Shown piece after piece: positions 51,102 through 61,600 of a stretch of 64,000 nt of DNA. Numbering within the stretch: position 1 is the stretch's first letter; every line of letters begins with the position of its first letter. A program made the translations under genes and the position numbers. Source of the DNA: an uncultured Prevotella sp. (lineage in GTDB: Bacteria > Bacteroidota > Bacteroidia > Bacteroidales > Bacteroidaceae); assembly GCA_900315635.1 (NCBI GenBank), contig OMZV01000015.1, forward strand, positions 1 to 64,000, written 5' to 3'. The notes under the pieces are model-generated. The model made no database searches, was not told the origin of the DNA, and was given only the letters and a program-made list of their open reading frames with translations.

Positions 51102-51845
51102 CTACCAGTCGCCACCGGCACCACCGCCGTTGAAGCTGCCGCCACCGAAACTTCCTCCGCCGGAGCCTCCGCCAAAGCTACCGCCTCCGCCAAAGAACGG
51201 TGGTCCGCCAAAGAAGAAGAAACCTCCGCCGCCTCGATGGAAAAGGATATAGACTATGACTATTATGATGATTGTCAGCCATATAGCTTGAGCCGGTGAG
51301 CCCTCATCGTTATCGTCATAGTAGTCGTCCAACTTGCCGGAATAGAATGCCTTACAGGTCGACAGCACGGCAGCGTTGACATCGCCTTTCCTCATGTTCG
51401 GGACGATACAAGCCATACCGATATTCCTTACTGTGATGTCGGGGTAGTCGCCTTGCAGACCGCTTCCCGGGGCAATGAACCAGCGGTGGTCGTCTGCTGA
51501 GATTATGATTACCAGACCACGGGAAGTTTTTTTGTCGCCGACACCGTATTTGTCACCAAGGCGAGAACTGGTCTCTGCCAGATCGTCGGCTCCTTTCAAA
51601 TGCTTGACGACTACGAAAACGGTCTGAATGCCCTTGTCCTTCTCCATCGCCTGCATGTATCGATCGCATGAGTCCTGTATGGCTGGGCTGACGAGTCCGT
51701 CGGGATTGACGAGATAGCGTGACGCATCCTGTAAGTGAACCATCGGCAGGTTGTCGATAGTCCACTCACGGCTTTCCCCTGCAGCCATCATTGTCTGCAA
51801 GGCAAATAGCATCATCACAATTAGAGCCAGCTTTACGTGTTTCAT
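51102..51845 (-). CDS. TPM-domain membrane protein
   Basis: 247 residues from the ATG at 51845, which gives a clean signal peptide (MKHVKLALIVMMLFALQTMMAAG). The TPM domain (~30-180) has YLVNPDGLVSPAIQDSCDRYM and RGLVIIISADDHRWFIAPGSGLQGDYPD. A membrane helix follows, and the protein ends in a Gly/Ser/Phe-rich tail (GGGSFGGGSGGGSFGGGS). TPM proteins occur with LemA in many bacteria; roles in photosystem repair or membrane stress are known only in distant relatives. It is downstream of lemA, separated by 69 bp of AATC-type repeats. Confidence 0.85.
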   Translation of the reverse strand: MKHVKLALIVMMLFALQTMMAAGESREWTIDNLPMVHLQDASRYLVNPDGLVSPAIQDSCDRYMQAMEKDKGIQTVFVVVKHLKGADDLAETSSRLGDKYGVGDKKTSRGLVIIISADDHRWFIAPGSGLQGDYPDITVRNIGMACIVPNMRKGDVNAAVLSTCKAFYSGKLDDYYDDNDEGSPAQAIWLTIIIIVIVYILFHRGGGGFFFFGGPPFFGGGGSFGGGSGGGSFGGGSFNGGGAGGDW

Positions 51846-51914
51846 CTCTAATCCCTGATCTGATCTCAAGTCAATCAACTCTAATCTCTAATCCCTATTC
51901 TCTAATCTTAGAAA

Positions 51915-52499
51915 TCAAATATCCAACTCAGGGGCTTTCTCTGCAGCCTTGTCCGCCTCGAACTTAGTCATCCTGTCGAATCCGAACATATTGGCAAAGA
52001 TAACATTAGGGAACCGGCGTACCGACTGGTTGTACTCCTGGACAGCGGTGTTGTAATTCTCACGGGCATAGTTGATGCGGTTCTCCGAGCCTTCTATCTG
52101 AGCCTGCAAATCCTCGAAGTTCTTGCTTGCCTTCAGTTCAGGATAACTCTCCGATATAGCCATCAACTTTCCGAGAGCAGTGGTAATGTCGCCCTGCGCC
52201 TTCTGGAACTGCGCAATCTTCTCCGGAGTCAGATTCTCCGGGTCGATCTTTATCTGGCTGGCAGCGCTGCGAGCCTCGGCAACCTCCTTGAAAGTCTCAT
52301 TCTCATGCTTGGCGTATGCCTTCACCGTCTTGGCGAGATTAGGCAGAAGGTCAGCCCTGCGCTGGCAGGCAGCCTCTACATTGGAGAATGCCGTGGTGGC
52401 AGCCTCCTGCTTATTCACCATGCCGTTGTATGAGCTGCATGCACCGAGGCACAGCACAATAACAACGACTGCAACAATAATCCATCCTTTTTTCTTCAT
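51915..52499 (-). CDS. lemA: LemA-family protein
   Basis: 194 residues with a lipoprotein-like N-terminus (GWIIVAVVVIVLCLGACSSYN). YNGMVNKQEAATTAFSNVEAACQRRADLLPNLAKTVKAYAKHE is the family hallmark, forming an all-helical periplasmic bundle. The function of LemA is not established. It is the first gene of the lemA-TPM pair, with a -7 box TACTTTTG at 52578-52571 upstream. Confidence 0.9.
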   Translation of the reverse strand: MKKKGWIIVAVVVIVLCLGACSSYNGMVNKQEAATTAFSNVEAACQRRADLLPNLAKTVKAYAKHENETFKEVAEARSAASQIKIDPENLTPEKIAQFQKAQGDITTALGKLMAISESYPELKASKNFEDLQAQIEGSENRINYARENYNTAVQEYNQSVRRFPNVIFANMFGFDRMTKFEADKAAEKAPELDI

Positions 52500-52861
52500 T
52501 TTATTTCCTGTTCTTATTGTATACTTGTTTTTTCTATTCTTGTTGTATACTTATTTATTATATTATTTCGCAAAAGTAGGAAATAATCTCCATATTGCCA
52601 AATCATAAAGCTTAATAAATGTTCTACGGCTTTGCATTGTGGACTTCTAAATTATTGTCTATTGTTTCTAATTGTAATAATAACCGGTTGATATGTTATC
52701 AAATTGTAATAATCTTGAAGTCGTATGCTTACAGTTTGATATTTTATTCGTTGTTCAACTATCAAAAATCACTTTAAGTATCGTTAAATGAAACATAATG
52801 TCTAATTTTGCAGTCGTATTCAGAACAATTTGCAAACGTAAACACTAAATTATTAGGCATT
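52500..52861. other. divergent promoter region of lemA and amt
   Basis: No gene. It contains the lemA -7 box (52578-52571, minus strand) and the amt -7 box TAATTTTG (52803-52810). A GAATAACCGGTTGATATG-like AT-rich stretch lies between. The amt start at 52862 is used because an upstream ATG at 52808 falls inside that -7 box. Confidence 0.6.
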
Positions 52862-54259
52862 ATGAAACTTAAAATCAAAAAGAAATGGATTATTCTTATG
52901 ACTGTGATGGTGGTCATAGTCATTGCCGGATTGTTTGCTCCGGAGCCTTCATTTACCTGTGACTTCTCGAAGATCAACAAGGCAGATGTTGCCTGGATGA
53001 TTACAGCGACTATCTTCGTGCTCATGATGACGCCGGGACTTTCGTTCTTCTATGGCGGAATGGTGGGAGCGAGAAACGTCATTTCAACAATGCTACAGAG
53101 TTTCATCGCCATGGGAATCATCACCGTCCTGTGGGTTGCATTCGGCTTCAGCCTTGCCTTTGGCGACGATATTGGCGGCATAATCGGCGACCCGACGAGC
53201 TTCCTTATGTTCAATCATGTCGGAGCCGACACCTATATCACACCAACGGGAAAGCTCCTTGGAGGCGCAACAATTCCGCTGGCGCTATATGCCCTCTTCC
53301 AGATGAAGTTTGCAATCATTACCCCGTCTCTGATAACCGGTTCGTTTGCTGAGCGTGTCCGCTTCTCAGCCTACCTGTTCTTCATGATGTTCTTCTTTGT
53401 ATTCATATATTGTCCGCTTGCCCACATGACATGGCATCCTGACGGACTGTTCCTGAAATGGGGCGTTGTCGACTTCGCCGGTGGTATTGTCGTACACGCA
53501 TCATCAGGTATCGCGGCACTTGCCGGAGCCATATTCCTTGGACGGCGACGCACATCAACGAAGAATGAAGAACCTGCCAACATCCCGTTCGTACTCCTCG
53601 GAGCCGCCATGCTGTGGCTGGGCTGGTTCGGATTCAATGCCGGCAGCTCACTCCATGCCGACGGACAGGCTGTAAAAGCATTCCTCAACACCACCACCGC
53701 TTCGGCAACAGCCATGATGACATGGATATTCTTCGACTGCCTCCGTGGCCGTAAGCCATCGGCAATGGGTGCCGCAGTAGGCTGCGTCGTCGGTCTTGTA
53801 GCTTGTACCCCGTCAGCCGGTTATGTTACGGTAGGTCAGACGATATTCATTGCCTTCGTCATCGCAATCATCTGTAACATAGCCGTTTATTGGCGTTCAC
53901 ACAGTCGGATAGACGATGCCCTCGACGTATTCCCGACCCACGGAACGGGCGGTATTGTAGGTACCATCATGACCGGAATATTCATTCAGGAAGGACTTAT
54001 CTCCGGAACATGGGACGGCTTCGTGATATTCCTCTATCACCTGCTTGCCATAGCCATCGTGTTCGTCTACACCTTTGCCATGAGCTACTTCGGCTATTGG
54101 CTCATCGACCACTTCATCCCAATGCGTGTCAGCATCGAGAGTGAGCGTGTGGGACTCGACCTCAGCCAGCACGACGAGCATTACGGACTCGCCCACTTCG
54201 GTGAGCGTGAGCTTGCAGAGTATGAAGAGCATATCAAGAGCAAGCACAATGAAAAATAA
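52862..54259 (+). CDS. amt: ammonium transporter
   Basis: 465 residues with eleven or so helices. TPGLSFFYGGMVGARNVIS is the Amt signature in helix 1, and GGIVVHASSGIAALAGAIFLGRR and FPTHGTGGIVGTIMTGIFI contain the twin-histidine pore region. It moves ammonium across the inner membrane. No glnK/P-II gene follows. The N-terminal 20 residues are an extra charged helix ahead of the first transmembrane helix. Confidence 0.95.
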   Translation: MKLKIKKKWIILMTVMVVIVIAGLFAPEPSFTCDFSKINKADVAWMITATIFVLMMTPGLSFFYGGMVGARNVISTMLQSFIAMGIITVLWVAFGFSLAFGDDIGGIIGDPTSFLMFNHVGADTYITPTGKLLGGATIPLALYALFQMKFAIITPSLITGSFAERVRFSAYLFFMMFFFVFIYCPLAHMTWHPDGLFLKWGVVDFAGGIVVHASSGIAALAGAIFLGRRRTSTKNEEPANIPFVLLGAAMLWLGWFGFNAGSSLHADGQAVKAFLNTTTASATAMMTWIFFDCLRGRKPSAMGAAVGCVVGLVACTPSAGYVTVGQTIFIAFVIAIICNIAVYWRSHSRIDDALDVFPTHGTGGIVGTIMTGIFIQEGLISGTWDGFVIFLYHLLAIAIVFVYTFAMSYFGYWLIDHFIPMRVSIESERVGLDLSQHDEHYGLAHFGERELAEYEEHIKSKHNEK

Positions 54260-54309
54260 AGTTTACCTTTTCAGTATATCTTAATCTCTTAACAACACAA
54301 CGTTACGTA

Positions 54310-54342
54310 TTTAGGGGACCGCGCAAGTCACGGTTCCCTAAA
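54310..54342 (+). terminator. terminator after amt
   Basis: TTTAGGGGACCG and CGGTTCCCTAAA form a hairpin around GCGCAAGTCA, followed by TTGTTTTC. Confidence 0.75.
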
Positions 54343-54450
54343 TTGTTTTCGGGACAATAATATCACCTTGTCCGCCACAATACTTTGTTGCTGTCGTCGA
54401 TATAACTGTACTCGTGCGGTGCGATAGGAATAGGCTAAATGTCGACAGCC

Positions 54451-57400
54451 TTATTCCTTGTGATATTTGCTAGGGCTCACTCCGAAATGCTTCTTGAACA
54501 GAGTGCTGAAGTATTTTACGTTGACAAATCCCGTATCGGTGCTAGCCTCGAGCACTGACGCTCCCTCGTCGAGCAGTTTGGCGGCACGTTCCAGCCTCAT
54601 GATGCGGATGAAGTCCTGCGGCGTCTTTCCGGTGAGCGCTTTCAGACGGTTGTAGAACAGCGTGCGGCTCATAGCCATCTCACGGCAGAGGGCATTGATG
54701 TCGAAGCTCTCGTCGTGCATGCTCTCCCTGACAATCTCGGTCGCCTTGTCGACGAATTCCTTGTCGGACTCGTTGACCATTGCCGACGACTGTTCGTCAG
54801 CAACGGCGGTGATGCCGGCGTTAGTGTCGGCATTTGCGTCTTCGCTCTTAACTTCTTGAGGCAACTCACGGACAAGCTCGGTTGCACGGCGGAGGTAGTA
54901 TTTGCGGATAGCCATGCGGTTGCGGAGTATCGACTCCACCTTGGCTTCGAGCACGGCGGTGTCGAACGGCTTCGAGATATAGTCGTCGGCGCCGCAGTTC
55001 AGTCCGTTGATGGTGTAGTCCTTGCCGACCTTTGCGGTAAGCAGTATTACCGGGATGAACGATGTAGCCTCGTTCCCCTTTACCCTCCGGCAGAACTCGT
55101 CGCCTTGCATTCCCGGCATCATCACGTCGGAGATGATAATGTCGCAGGTGGCTGATGACAGATAGTCGAGTGCCGACCGGGCGTCAGGCTTGGTCACGAC
55201 GGTGTAGCTCTTGCCGAACGTGAGCTGCATGTAGTTGCGCAGCTCGGCGTTGTCGTCGACAAAGAGAAGGGTAGGGCGGTCATAGTCGTTGCCTTGGTCG
55301 GCTCCGTCTGCCGTAACGCTCTGGCTGTCAGCATTGTCGGTGCTGCCTGTCTCGTCGGCTTTGCCTTGGGCGTCGGTCACGGGGAATCCCTTTGGCATGG
55401 TTATGAAGAATGTCGTGCCTTCGCCTTCCTTGCTCTCGAACGATACCGAACCTTTCTGCATGACGACAAGTTTCCGGACAAGGGAGAGTCCCAGCCCGGT
55501 GCCGGTAATCCTTGAGCGGACGGCATTCTCGGCACGGTAGAAGGTGCTGAATATTTTGCCCTTCGACTTTTCAGGTATGCCGATGCCGTTGTCGCGTACA
55601 TATATAATAATGTGTTGGTCGTCGGCTTTGGCTCCCACCTCTATCTTTCCGTTCTCGCGTGTGTACTTGATGGAATTCGATATGAGGTTGTCGAGAATCC
55701 GGTTTGCCGCCTTCTCGTCCATCCATACCGTCGCGCCCTCGGGGCATTCAGCCAGAGTGAGCGTCAGATGCTTCTGCTCGCTGAGCAGGTGGAACCGTGA
55801 ACAAGCGTGCTCGAAGAGCGTGCGCAGGTCGAGCTGTACTATCTGCAGCTGTACCTTGCGGGTGTCGATCTTCTGAAAGTCGAGCAGCGTCGTGATGAGC
55901 GTCATGAGCTGTTTGCCGTTGCGGCGGGCTATGTCGAGGTAGTTGCGGGTCTCCTTGCTGAGGGTGTTGTCCTGTGCGATGTCGTTGAGAGGGGCGAGGG
56001 TGAGCGACAGAGGGGTGCGGATGTCGTGAGCCGTGTTGACGAAGAAGTCGATGCGCTCGGCTTCGTATTCCTTATCCAGACGTGTGCGGTAGAACCGCCA
56101 TACGAAGTAGGCTATCGCGGCAATGACGATTATGTAGAAGAGCCATGCCCACACGGTGCTGTACCATGGGTGGTCGACATGTATCTCCACGACCCGCTCG
56201 CTGATAAGCTGTCCGGTGCTGCGGCTGACGCTGCGCAAGTGGATGCGGTAGGTGCCAGGGGCCAGACTGTTGAAGAGGATTTGTCCGTCGTCGACGGTCT
56301 GCATGGCGTTGTCATGCTTGCCCTCGATGAAGTACTGGTATTTTATGTCGTACTGGTATTTCAGGTTGATGCTCTCGAACGACAGGGTGAAGGTGTTCTG
56401 CGAGTAAGGCAGCTCGACCTTGCCCTTGCTGAGCATCTTGTAGATGTGCGGGCGCAGCGCGCTTGCCTCGTCGGCGTCGAGTCCGGAGACCTTGATGTCG
56501 AGAAGCTGTATCGGAGCCTTGAAACTCGTTGCCAGTATGGCGTCAGGCTTTATTATCAGGGCTCCGCTGGTGCTGCCGAAGGCAAGCAGTCCGTCGTCGA
56601 GTATGGCAGCTGCCCCACGGTTGAACTCCAGTCCTCCGCCGTAAGGGAGGTCGACGGCTACGACCTTTATCTTCGGTTTAGCCGTCACGCAAACCATTCC
56701 GTGGTCGGTGGTTATCCATATTCGTCCGAGCGAGTCGCGCATTATCGCCTTCACGCTGTTCGACGGCAGACCGTCGTCGACGGTGAGCTGGCGGAGACTG
56801 TGCAGGCGCAGGTTGTAGATGTAGACTCCGCCGCCGTCGGTGCCCAGCCATGCTTCGGTGGACGAGGTGAAGAGCACGGAGACAATGTATGCGTTTACAT
56901 CGATCGACGGGAGTTCGCCGTAGGTGAAGTAGTGGCTGACGGTTCCCTTTGCGTCGATGGCGTAGAATCCGTTAGCCGTGGCTATGACGACCCTGCCGTC
57001 GGGCATACCGGATATTGACTGGACGTTCTGTATCGGGAAGTAGCGCTCGCCGGAGGCTGATACACAGGCAAGGTCGCCGTCGAGACAGCCTATCCACAGG
57101 TTGCCCCGCCCGTCGTTGTACAGGCTGTAGACATAGTCGGTCTTCAGCTTGCCGTTCTCCTTGGTGTAGGCATCGGCTCCGTCGATGGTCTTGACGCCTC
57201 CGCCATAAGTCCCGACGAGAATCCTGCCACCGGGGTCACGGGCGAAATTCAGGCACACCATACGTTGCATGGTGTGAGTCCATGAGTTCGATGATTTATG
57301 GAATATGCTCACGCCGCGGTCGGTGGCATAGTAGATGTTGCCGTTGCCGTCGTCGAGGATGTCGTTTACGTTGTTGTTGAATAGCGACTGTGGGTTGAGG

Positions 57401-58461
57401 AACTCATGGCTGACGATTCTCATCGCGTTGTCCTTGGCGTAGGCTATATCTACTCCGCCGCTGTAGGAGCCAATCCAGATGTTGCCCCATTCGTCACGGC
57501 AGATGGCGTAGATGCCGTTGCCGTGGAGCACGGAACCGGTCTCGTCGTCGGTCGACAAGTGGAACAGAACTTTTCCGGTTCGGCGGCTGATTCCTGTAAC
57601 GCCGCCTCCATCGACACCGACAAGCATCGTCTCGGCGTTCAGCGGGGTGATGGCTCTGACCGGCTTATGGGGAATGTCGGGTGTTGCCGGATAGAGTTTC
57701 CTGGTCTTTGGGTCGCCGAGCATCAGTCCGCTGTCGAATGTTCCGATGCAGAGGAAGTGGTTCGGCTCGTCGTAGTAGGATGTCTGGACTTGCAGATTGG
57801 GGAAGAGAAGCGTCGGCTTGGAAGTGGAGCGGTTGATATAGAAGAGTCCGCTGTTCGTGCCGACGGACAGTCCGTCATTCGTCTCCATAATGTCGTTGAC
57901 AAAGGCATTGTTGATGACGGGCACCGGCTTGCCGCCTTGCCCGCACCTGTAGAGTCCGAGGTTGAGGGCAAGCCACCATTTATTGTCCTTAATGCAAATA
58001 TCGTTGAGGATTAGCTGTTGTGAGAAGACTTTTGTCAGGTCGAGACAAACAACAAACGAGTTGCTCACAACATCGTAGCGGAATATCTTACCGGAGTTGG
58101 AGAAGGCATATAGATTGCCGTCGCCGGCCTTGTACAACCGGAATATGCGGGATGTCAGCTCGCTGTAGCTTGTGACGTTGAGGTCGAGGTTGTAGTACTG
58201 CATCGTGACGCCGTTGTATCGCTGGATACCGCTCTTGGTGGCTATCCAGATGGCGTGGTCGCTGCCCTCGACGATGGAGAACACACGCTGGCTGACCATT
58301 CCGTCGGTTGCCGAAAGATGCTCGAAACGGAACTGGTTGCTGACGTCGATTCCCTCTTGAGGAGCGGCTGAAGCAGTAATACAACTGAAAATCGACATAA
58401 GCAACAGTAGAGCTAATGCCTGTATTTCGGTTATCAGATGGTTATGTCTTGATGAGATCAT
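54451..58461 (-). CDS. hybrid two-component regulator (HTCS)
   Basis: 1336 residues. A signal/anchor helix (~11-33) precedes a periplasmic two-component beta-propeller (repeats such as NIWIGSYSGGVD, NLWIGCLDGDL, EAWLGTDGGGVYIY to ~690) and a Y_Y_Y domain (YSQNTFTLSFESINLKYQ). A membrane helix (~775) follows. The histidine kinase has FVNTAHDIRTPLS with the phospho-His and FYRAENAV plus GTGLGLSLVRKLV in the ATPase. The receiver carries IIISDVMMPG with the phospho-Asp, and an AraC-type HTH closes the protein. It senses a glycan fragment and activates the divergent susCD operon at 58692. Confidence 0.95.
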   Translation of the reverse strand: MISSRHNHLITEIQALALLLLMSIFSCITASAAPQEGIDVSNQFRFEHLSATDGMVSQRVFSIVEGSDHAIWIATKSGIQRYNGVTMQYYNLDLNVTSYSELTSRIFRLYKAGDGNLYAFSNSGKIFRYDVVSNSFVVCLDLTKVFSQQLILNDICIKDNKWWLALNLGLYRCGQGGKPVPVINNAFVNDIMETNDGLSVGTNSGLFYINRSTSKPTLLFPNLQVQTSYYDEPNHFLCIGTFDSGLMLGDPKTRKLYPATPDIPHKPVRAITPLNAETMLVGVDGGGVTGISRRTGKVLFHLSTDDETGSVLHGNGIYAICRDEWGNIWIGSYSGGVDIAYAKDNAMRIVSHEFLNPQSLFNNNVNDILDDGNGNIYYATDRGVSIFHKSSNSWTHTMQRMVCLNFARDPGGRILVGTYGGGVKTIDGADAYTKENGKLKTDYVYSLYNDGRGNLWIGCLDGDLACVSASGERYFPIQNVQSISGMPDGRVVIATANGFYAIDAKGTVSHYFTYGELPSIDVNAYIVSVLFTSSTEAWLGTDGGGVYIYNLRLHSLRQLTVDDGLPSNSVKAIMRDSLGRIWITTDHGMVCVTAKPKIKVVAVDLPYGGGLEFNRGAAAILDDGLLAFGSTSGALIIKPDAILATSFKAPIQLLDIKVSGLDADEASALRPHIYKMLSKGKVELPYSQNTFTLSFESINLKYQYDIKYQYFIEGKHDNAMQTVDDGQILFNSLAPGTYRIHLRSVSRSTGQLISERVVEIHVDHPWYSTVWAWLFYIIVIAAIAYFVWRFYRTRLDKEYEAERIDFFVNTAHDIRTPLSLTLAPLNDIAQDNTLSKETRNYLDIARRNGKQLMTLITTLLDFQKIDTRKVQLQIVQLDLRTLFEHACSRFHLLSEQKHLTLTLAECPEGATVWMDEKAANRILDNLISNSIKYTRENGKIEVGAKADDQHIIIYVRDNGIGIPEKSKGKIFSTFYRAENAVRSRITGTGLGLSLVRKLVVMQKGSVSFESKEGEGTTFFITMPKGFPVTDAQGKADETGSTDNADSQSVTADGADQGNDYDRPTLLFVDDNAELRNYMQLTFGKSYTVVTKPDARSALDYLSSATCDIIISDVMMPGMQGDEFCRRVKGNEATSFIPVILLTAKVGKDYTINGLNCGADDYISKPFDTAVLEAKVESILRNRMAIRKYYLRRATELVRELPQEVKSEDANADTNAGITAVADEQSSAMVNESDKEFVDKATEIVRESMHDESFDINALCREMAMSRTLFYNRLKALTGKTPQDFIRIMRLERAAKLLDEGASVLEASTDTGFVNVKYFSTLFKKHFGVSPSKYHKE

Positions 58462-58575
58462 TCACATCGTTTGTTAATATATGTGTGCAAATATAAGACA
58501 TTTATTTTAATTTGGCAAATAAGACACTATTTTATATTAAAACGTCTCAATTTTCGTTATGACCGATATAATAGA

Positions 58576-58633
58576 ATTCAAACCTTTAATGTTTGCATTC
58601 AAACCCTCATTATCATTCCTTTACGTACCTTTG
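58576..58633 (+). promoter_or_regulatory. susC promoter with tandem HTCS-type half-sites
   Basis: ATTCAAACCTTT (58576-58587) and ATTCAAACCCTC (58597-58608) are direct repeats 21 bp apart, two helical turns. A perfect -7 box TACCTTTG (58626-58633) follows. There is no good TTTG at -33, so an activator is needed; the AraC domain of the adjacent HTCS is the obvious candidate. Confidence 0.55.
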
Positions 58634-58691
58634 CAATCGTTTTTCTAACTAAATACAATTCATAAATATAAACCAATTTAAACCAAAATCA

Positions 58692-61600
58692 ATGAGCAAA
58701 AAGCGGAAACTAATCTTTATGCTTTGTGCCGGATCAATGATGATCCCGCCACTAGCAGCGACAGCCATTGCCGGAAATCTTGTTGGAATAGAACAACAGA
58801 ACACCCAGATTACAGGTACTGTTACAGATGGTCAGGAACCAATCATTGGAGCTACCGTCAGAGTTAAGGGAACGAAAATTGCAGCTATAACCGACCTCGA
58901 CGGTCAGTTCTTCATTAACGCTAAGCCGGGTGACATCCTCGAGATAAGTTATGTAGGATATGCCACTCAGGAAGTGAAAGCAGTCAAGGGCGTTAATGTA
59001 GTATTAAAGGAAGACGCCAAGGCGATGGACGAAGTCGTCGTTACCGCACTCGGTATCAAACGTGAGCGTAAGGCCCTCGGTTATGGTGTCGGTGAGGTCA
59101 AAGGTGAGGAACTTCAGAAAGCTAAGGAAACTAACGTTATCAACTCTCTTGCCGGTAAGGTTGCCGGTCTTGTCGTCAGCCAGACTGCCGGCGGTGCATC
59201 TGGTTCTACTCGTGTTATTCTTCGTGGTTCAACAGAAATGACCGGCAACAACCAGCCTCTTTATGTTATCGATGGTGTGCCATTGGACAACACTAACTAC
59301 GGCTCTGCAGGAACATCAGGCGGTTATGACCTTGGTGATGGTATTTCATCTATCAACCCTGATGATATTGAGTCGATGTCAGTCCTGAAAGGTCCGGCAG
59401 CATCTGCACTGTACGGTTCACGTGCCAGCCACGGTGTTATCCTTATCACCACTAAGAAGGCTGCAGCAGGCAAGGACAGCTTCTCTATAGAGTATAATGG
59501 TTCGTTCACATGGGAGACTCAGCTCGCCAAGTGGGACGATATTCAGCAGATTTATGGTATGGGCTCGAACGGTAACTACAGCGTCGACGCTGTCTCGAAC
59601 ACCAACAAGAGCTGGGGTCCGAAGGCAGATGGCGGCAACATGCTGACTTACTATGACGGAGTCTCTCGTCCATATAAGATTATACCTAATAATACCAGTG
59701 ACTTCTTCCGCACCGGTTCTACACAGACAAACTCTGTTATCCTCGGTGCTACAAGCGGTAAGTCGGGTGTCCGTTTCACATTCACCGATATGCGCAACAA
59801 GGATATTGTCCCGAACTCTAACATGAGCCGTGACATCTTCAACCTCCGCGCCAATACTTCTCTAGGCAAACTCGACCTCGACTTCAGCGGCAACTATACT
59901 CGTGAGCACGTGCTCAACCGTCCGGCTCTGGGTGACTCTAAGTCGAACATCGGTAAGAACCTCATGACTCTTGCCACTACATACGATGCCAACTGGCTGA
60001 GAACTTACGAGAATGCCAACGGCGAGTATGCCAACTGGAACGGTATGGACCCGTACAATGTGAACCCTTACTGGGATGTCTACAAGAACAAGAACAACTC
60101 TGACAAGGACGCATTCCGCCTGACCGGTAAGGCTGTCTACAACTTCACACCGCACTTCAAGTTGCAGGCTACGTTAGGTGCCGACCTCAACTACTACGAC
60201 TTCGATGACTTCAAGTACCCGACATCACCGGGCTTCGAGTCCGGTCGTCTGCAGTCGCAGAACTTCAAGAACCGTATGTACAACTTCGAGCTCCTCGCAC
60301 TTTATAACAACTCTTGGGGCAAGTGGGACTTCAACGGTACTCTCGGTGGAAACATCTATCGCGTAAACAACCACACAACTACAACAACCGGACAGGATAT
60401 GTCTATCCGTGACGTTGTATCTATCAGCTCATTCAATGAGGTTGCAACTGTTCCAAGCTCTTACCGCAAGCGCATCAACTCACTCTACGGTAGTGTAAGC
60501 CTCGGTTGGAATCACCTCCTTTACTTGGACGCTACTCTCCGTGGTGACCAGAGTTCTACTCTGCCGACTAGCCACAACGAGTATGTATATCCTTCATTCT
60601 CCGGCAGCTTCGTATTCTCCGACCTCCTGAAGTGGAGCGCAATGCCTTACGGTAAGTTACGTCTGTCATGGGCACAGGTAGGTTCTGATACCGATCCTTA
60701 CCAGCTCGGACTGAACTATACAAAGGCTACTTACGCTTACAGCGGATACAACATCGCCTACATTAATAATACGACGATTCCTAACAAGAATCTGAAGCCG
60801 ACCAAGACAAACTCTTTCGAGGTTGGTCTTGAGGCTAAGTTCCTGAACAACCGCATCAGCCTGGACGCTACTTACTACCGCCAGTCGAGTAAGAACCAGA
60901 TCATGGGTATGGCTACATCATGGACTTCCGGTTACACCTATCGTCTTATCAATGCCGGTGAGATCGACAACAATGGTATTGAAATTCAGTTAGGTACACG
61001 TCCAATCCAGACAAAGGACTTCTCTTGGGATGTCAACCTGAACTTCGCAAAGAACAGCAACAAGGTTAAGAAACTTGTCGACGGCATGGATATGTTCGAG
61101 CTCGAGAAAGCTACATGGTGTAACGTTGAGGTTGCAGCAGTAGTAGGCGAGAACTTCGGTTCTATCGTTGGTCCTGACTTCAAGCGCAACGCCCAGGGCC
61201 AGATCCTTATCGACCCGAACAGCGGTCTGCCTGAGTACGACCAGAGCAACCACATCCTCGGTAATGCAAGCTGGGATTGGACAGGTGGTCTCACCACAAC
61301 CCTTACTTACAAGAACCTCTCTCTGAACGCAGTATTCGATGTCAAGGTTGGTGCCGACCTCTATTCTATGTCAGCCCGTGCTTCTTACGAGTCAGGAAAG
61401 GCAAAGGAGACTCTGCAGGGCCGTGAGCAGTGGTACGTCAGTGAGGAGCAGCGCAAGGCTGCAGGCGTACAGGCAGGAACAGCCAACTGGAAGGCTACCG
61501 GCGGATTCATCGCTCCGGGTGTCATCGACAATGGCGACGGAACTTACCGTCCTAACGACATCTATGTCAACCCTGAGGACTACTGGATGAGTGTCAGCCG

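Noticed and set aside
55807..57018. 403-residue plus-strand frame opposite the HTCS
   Set aside because: Antisense shadow of the regulator gene; Val/Glu-rich composition without domains.
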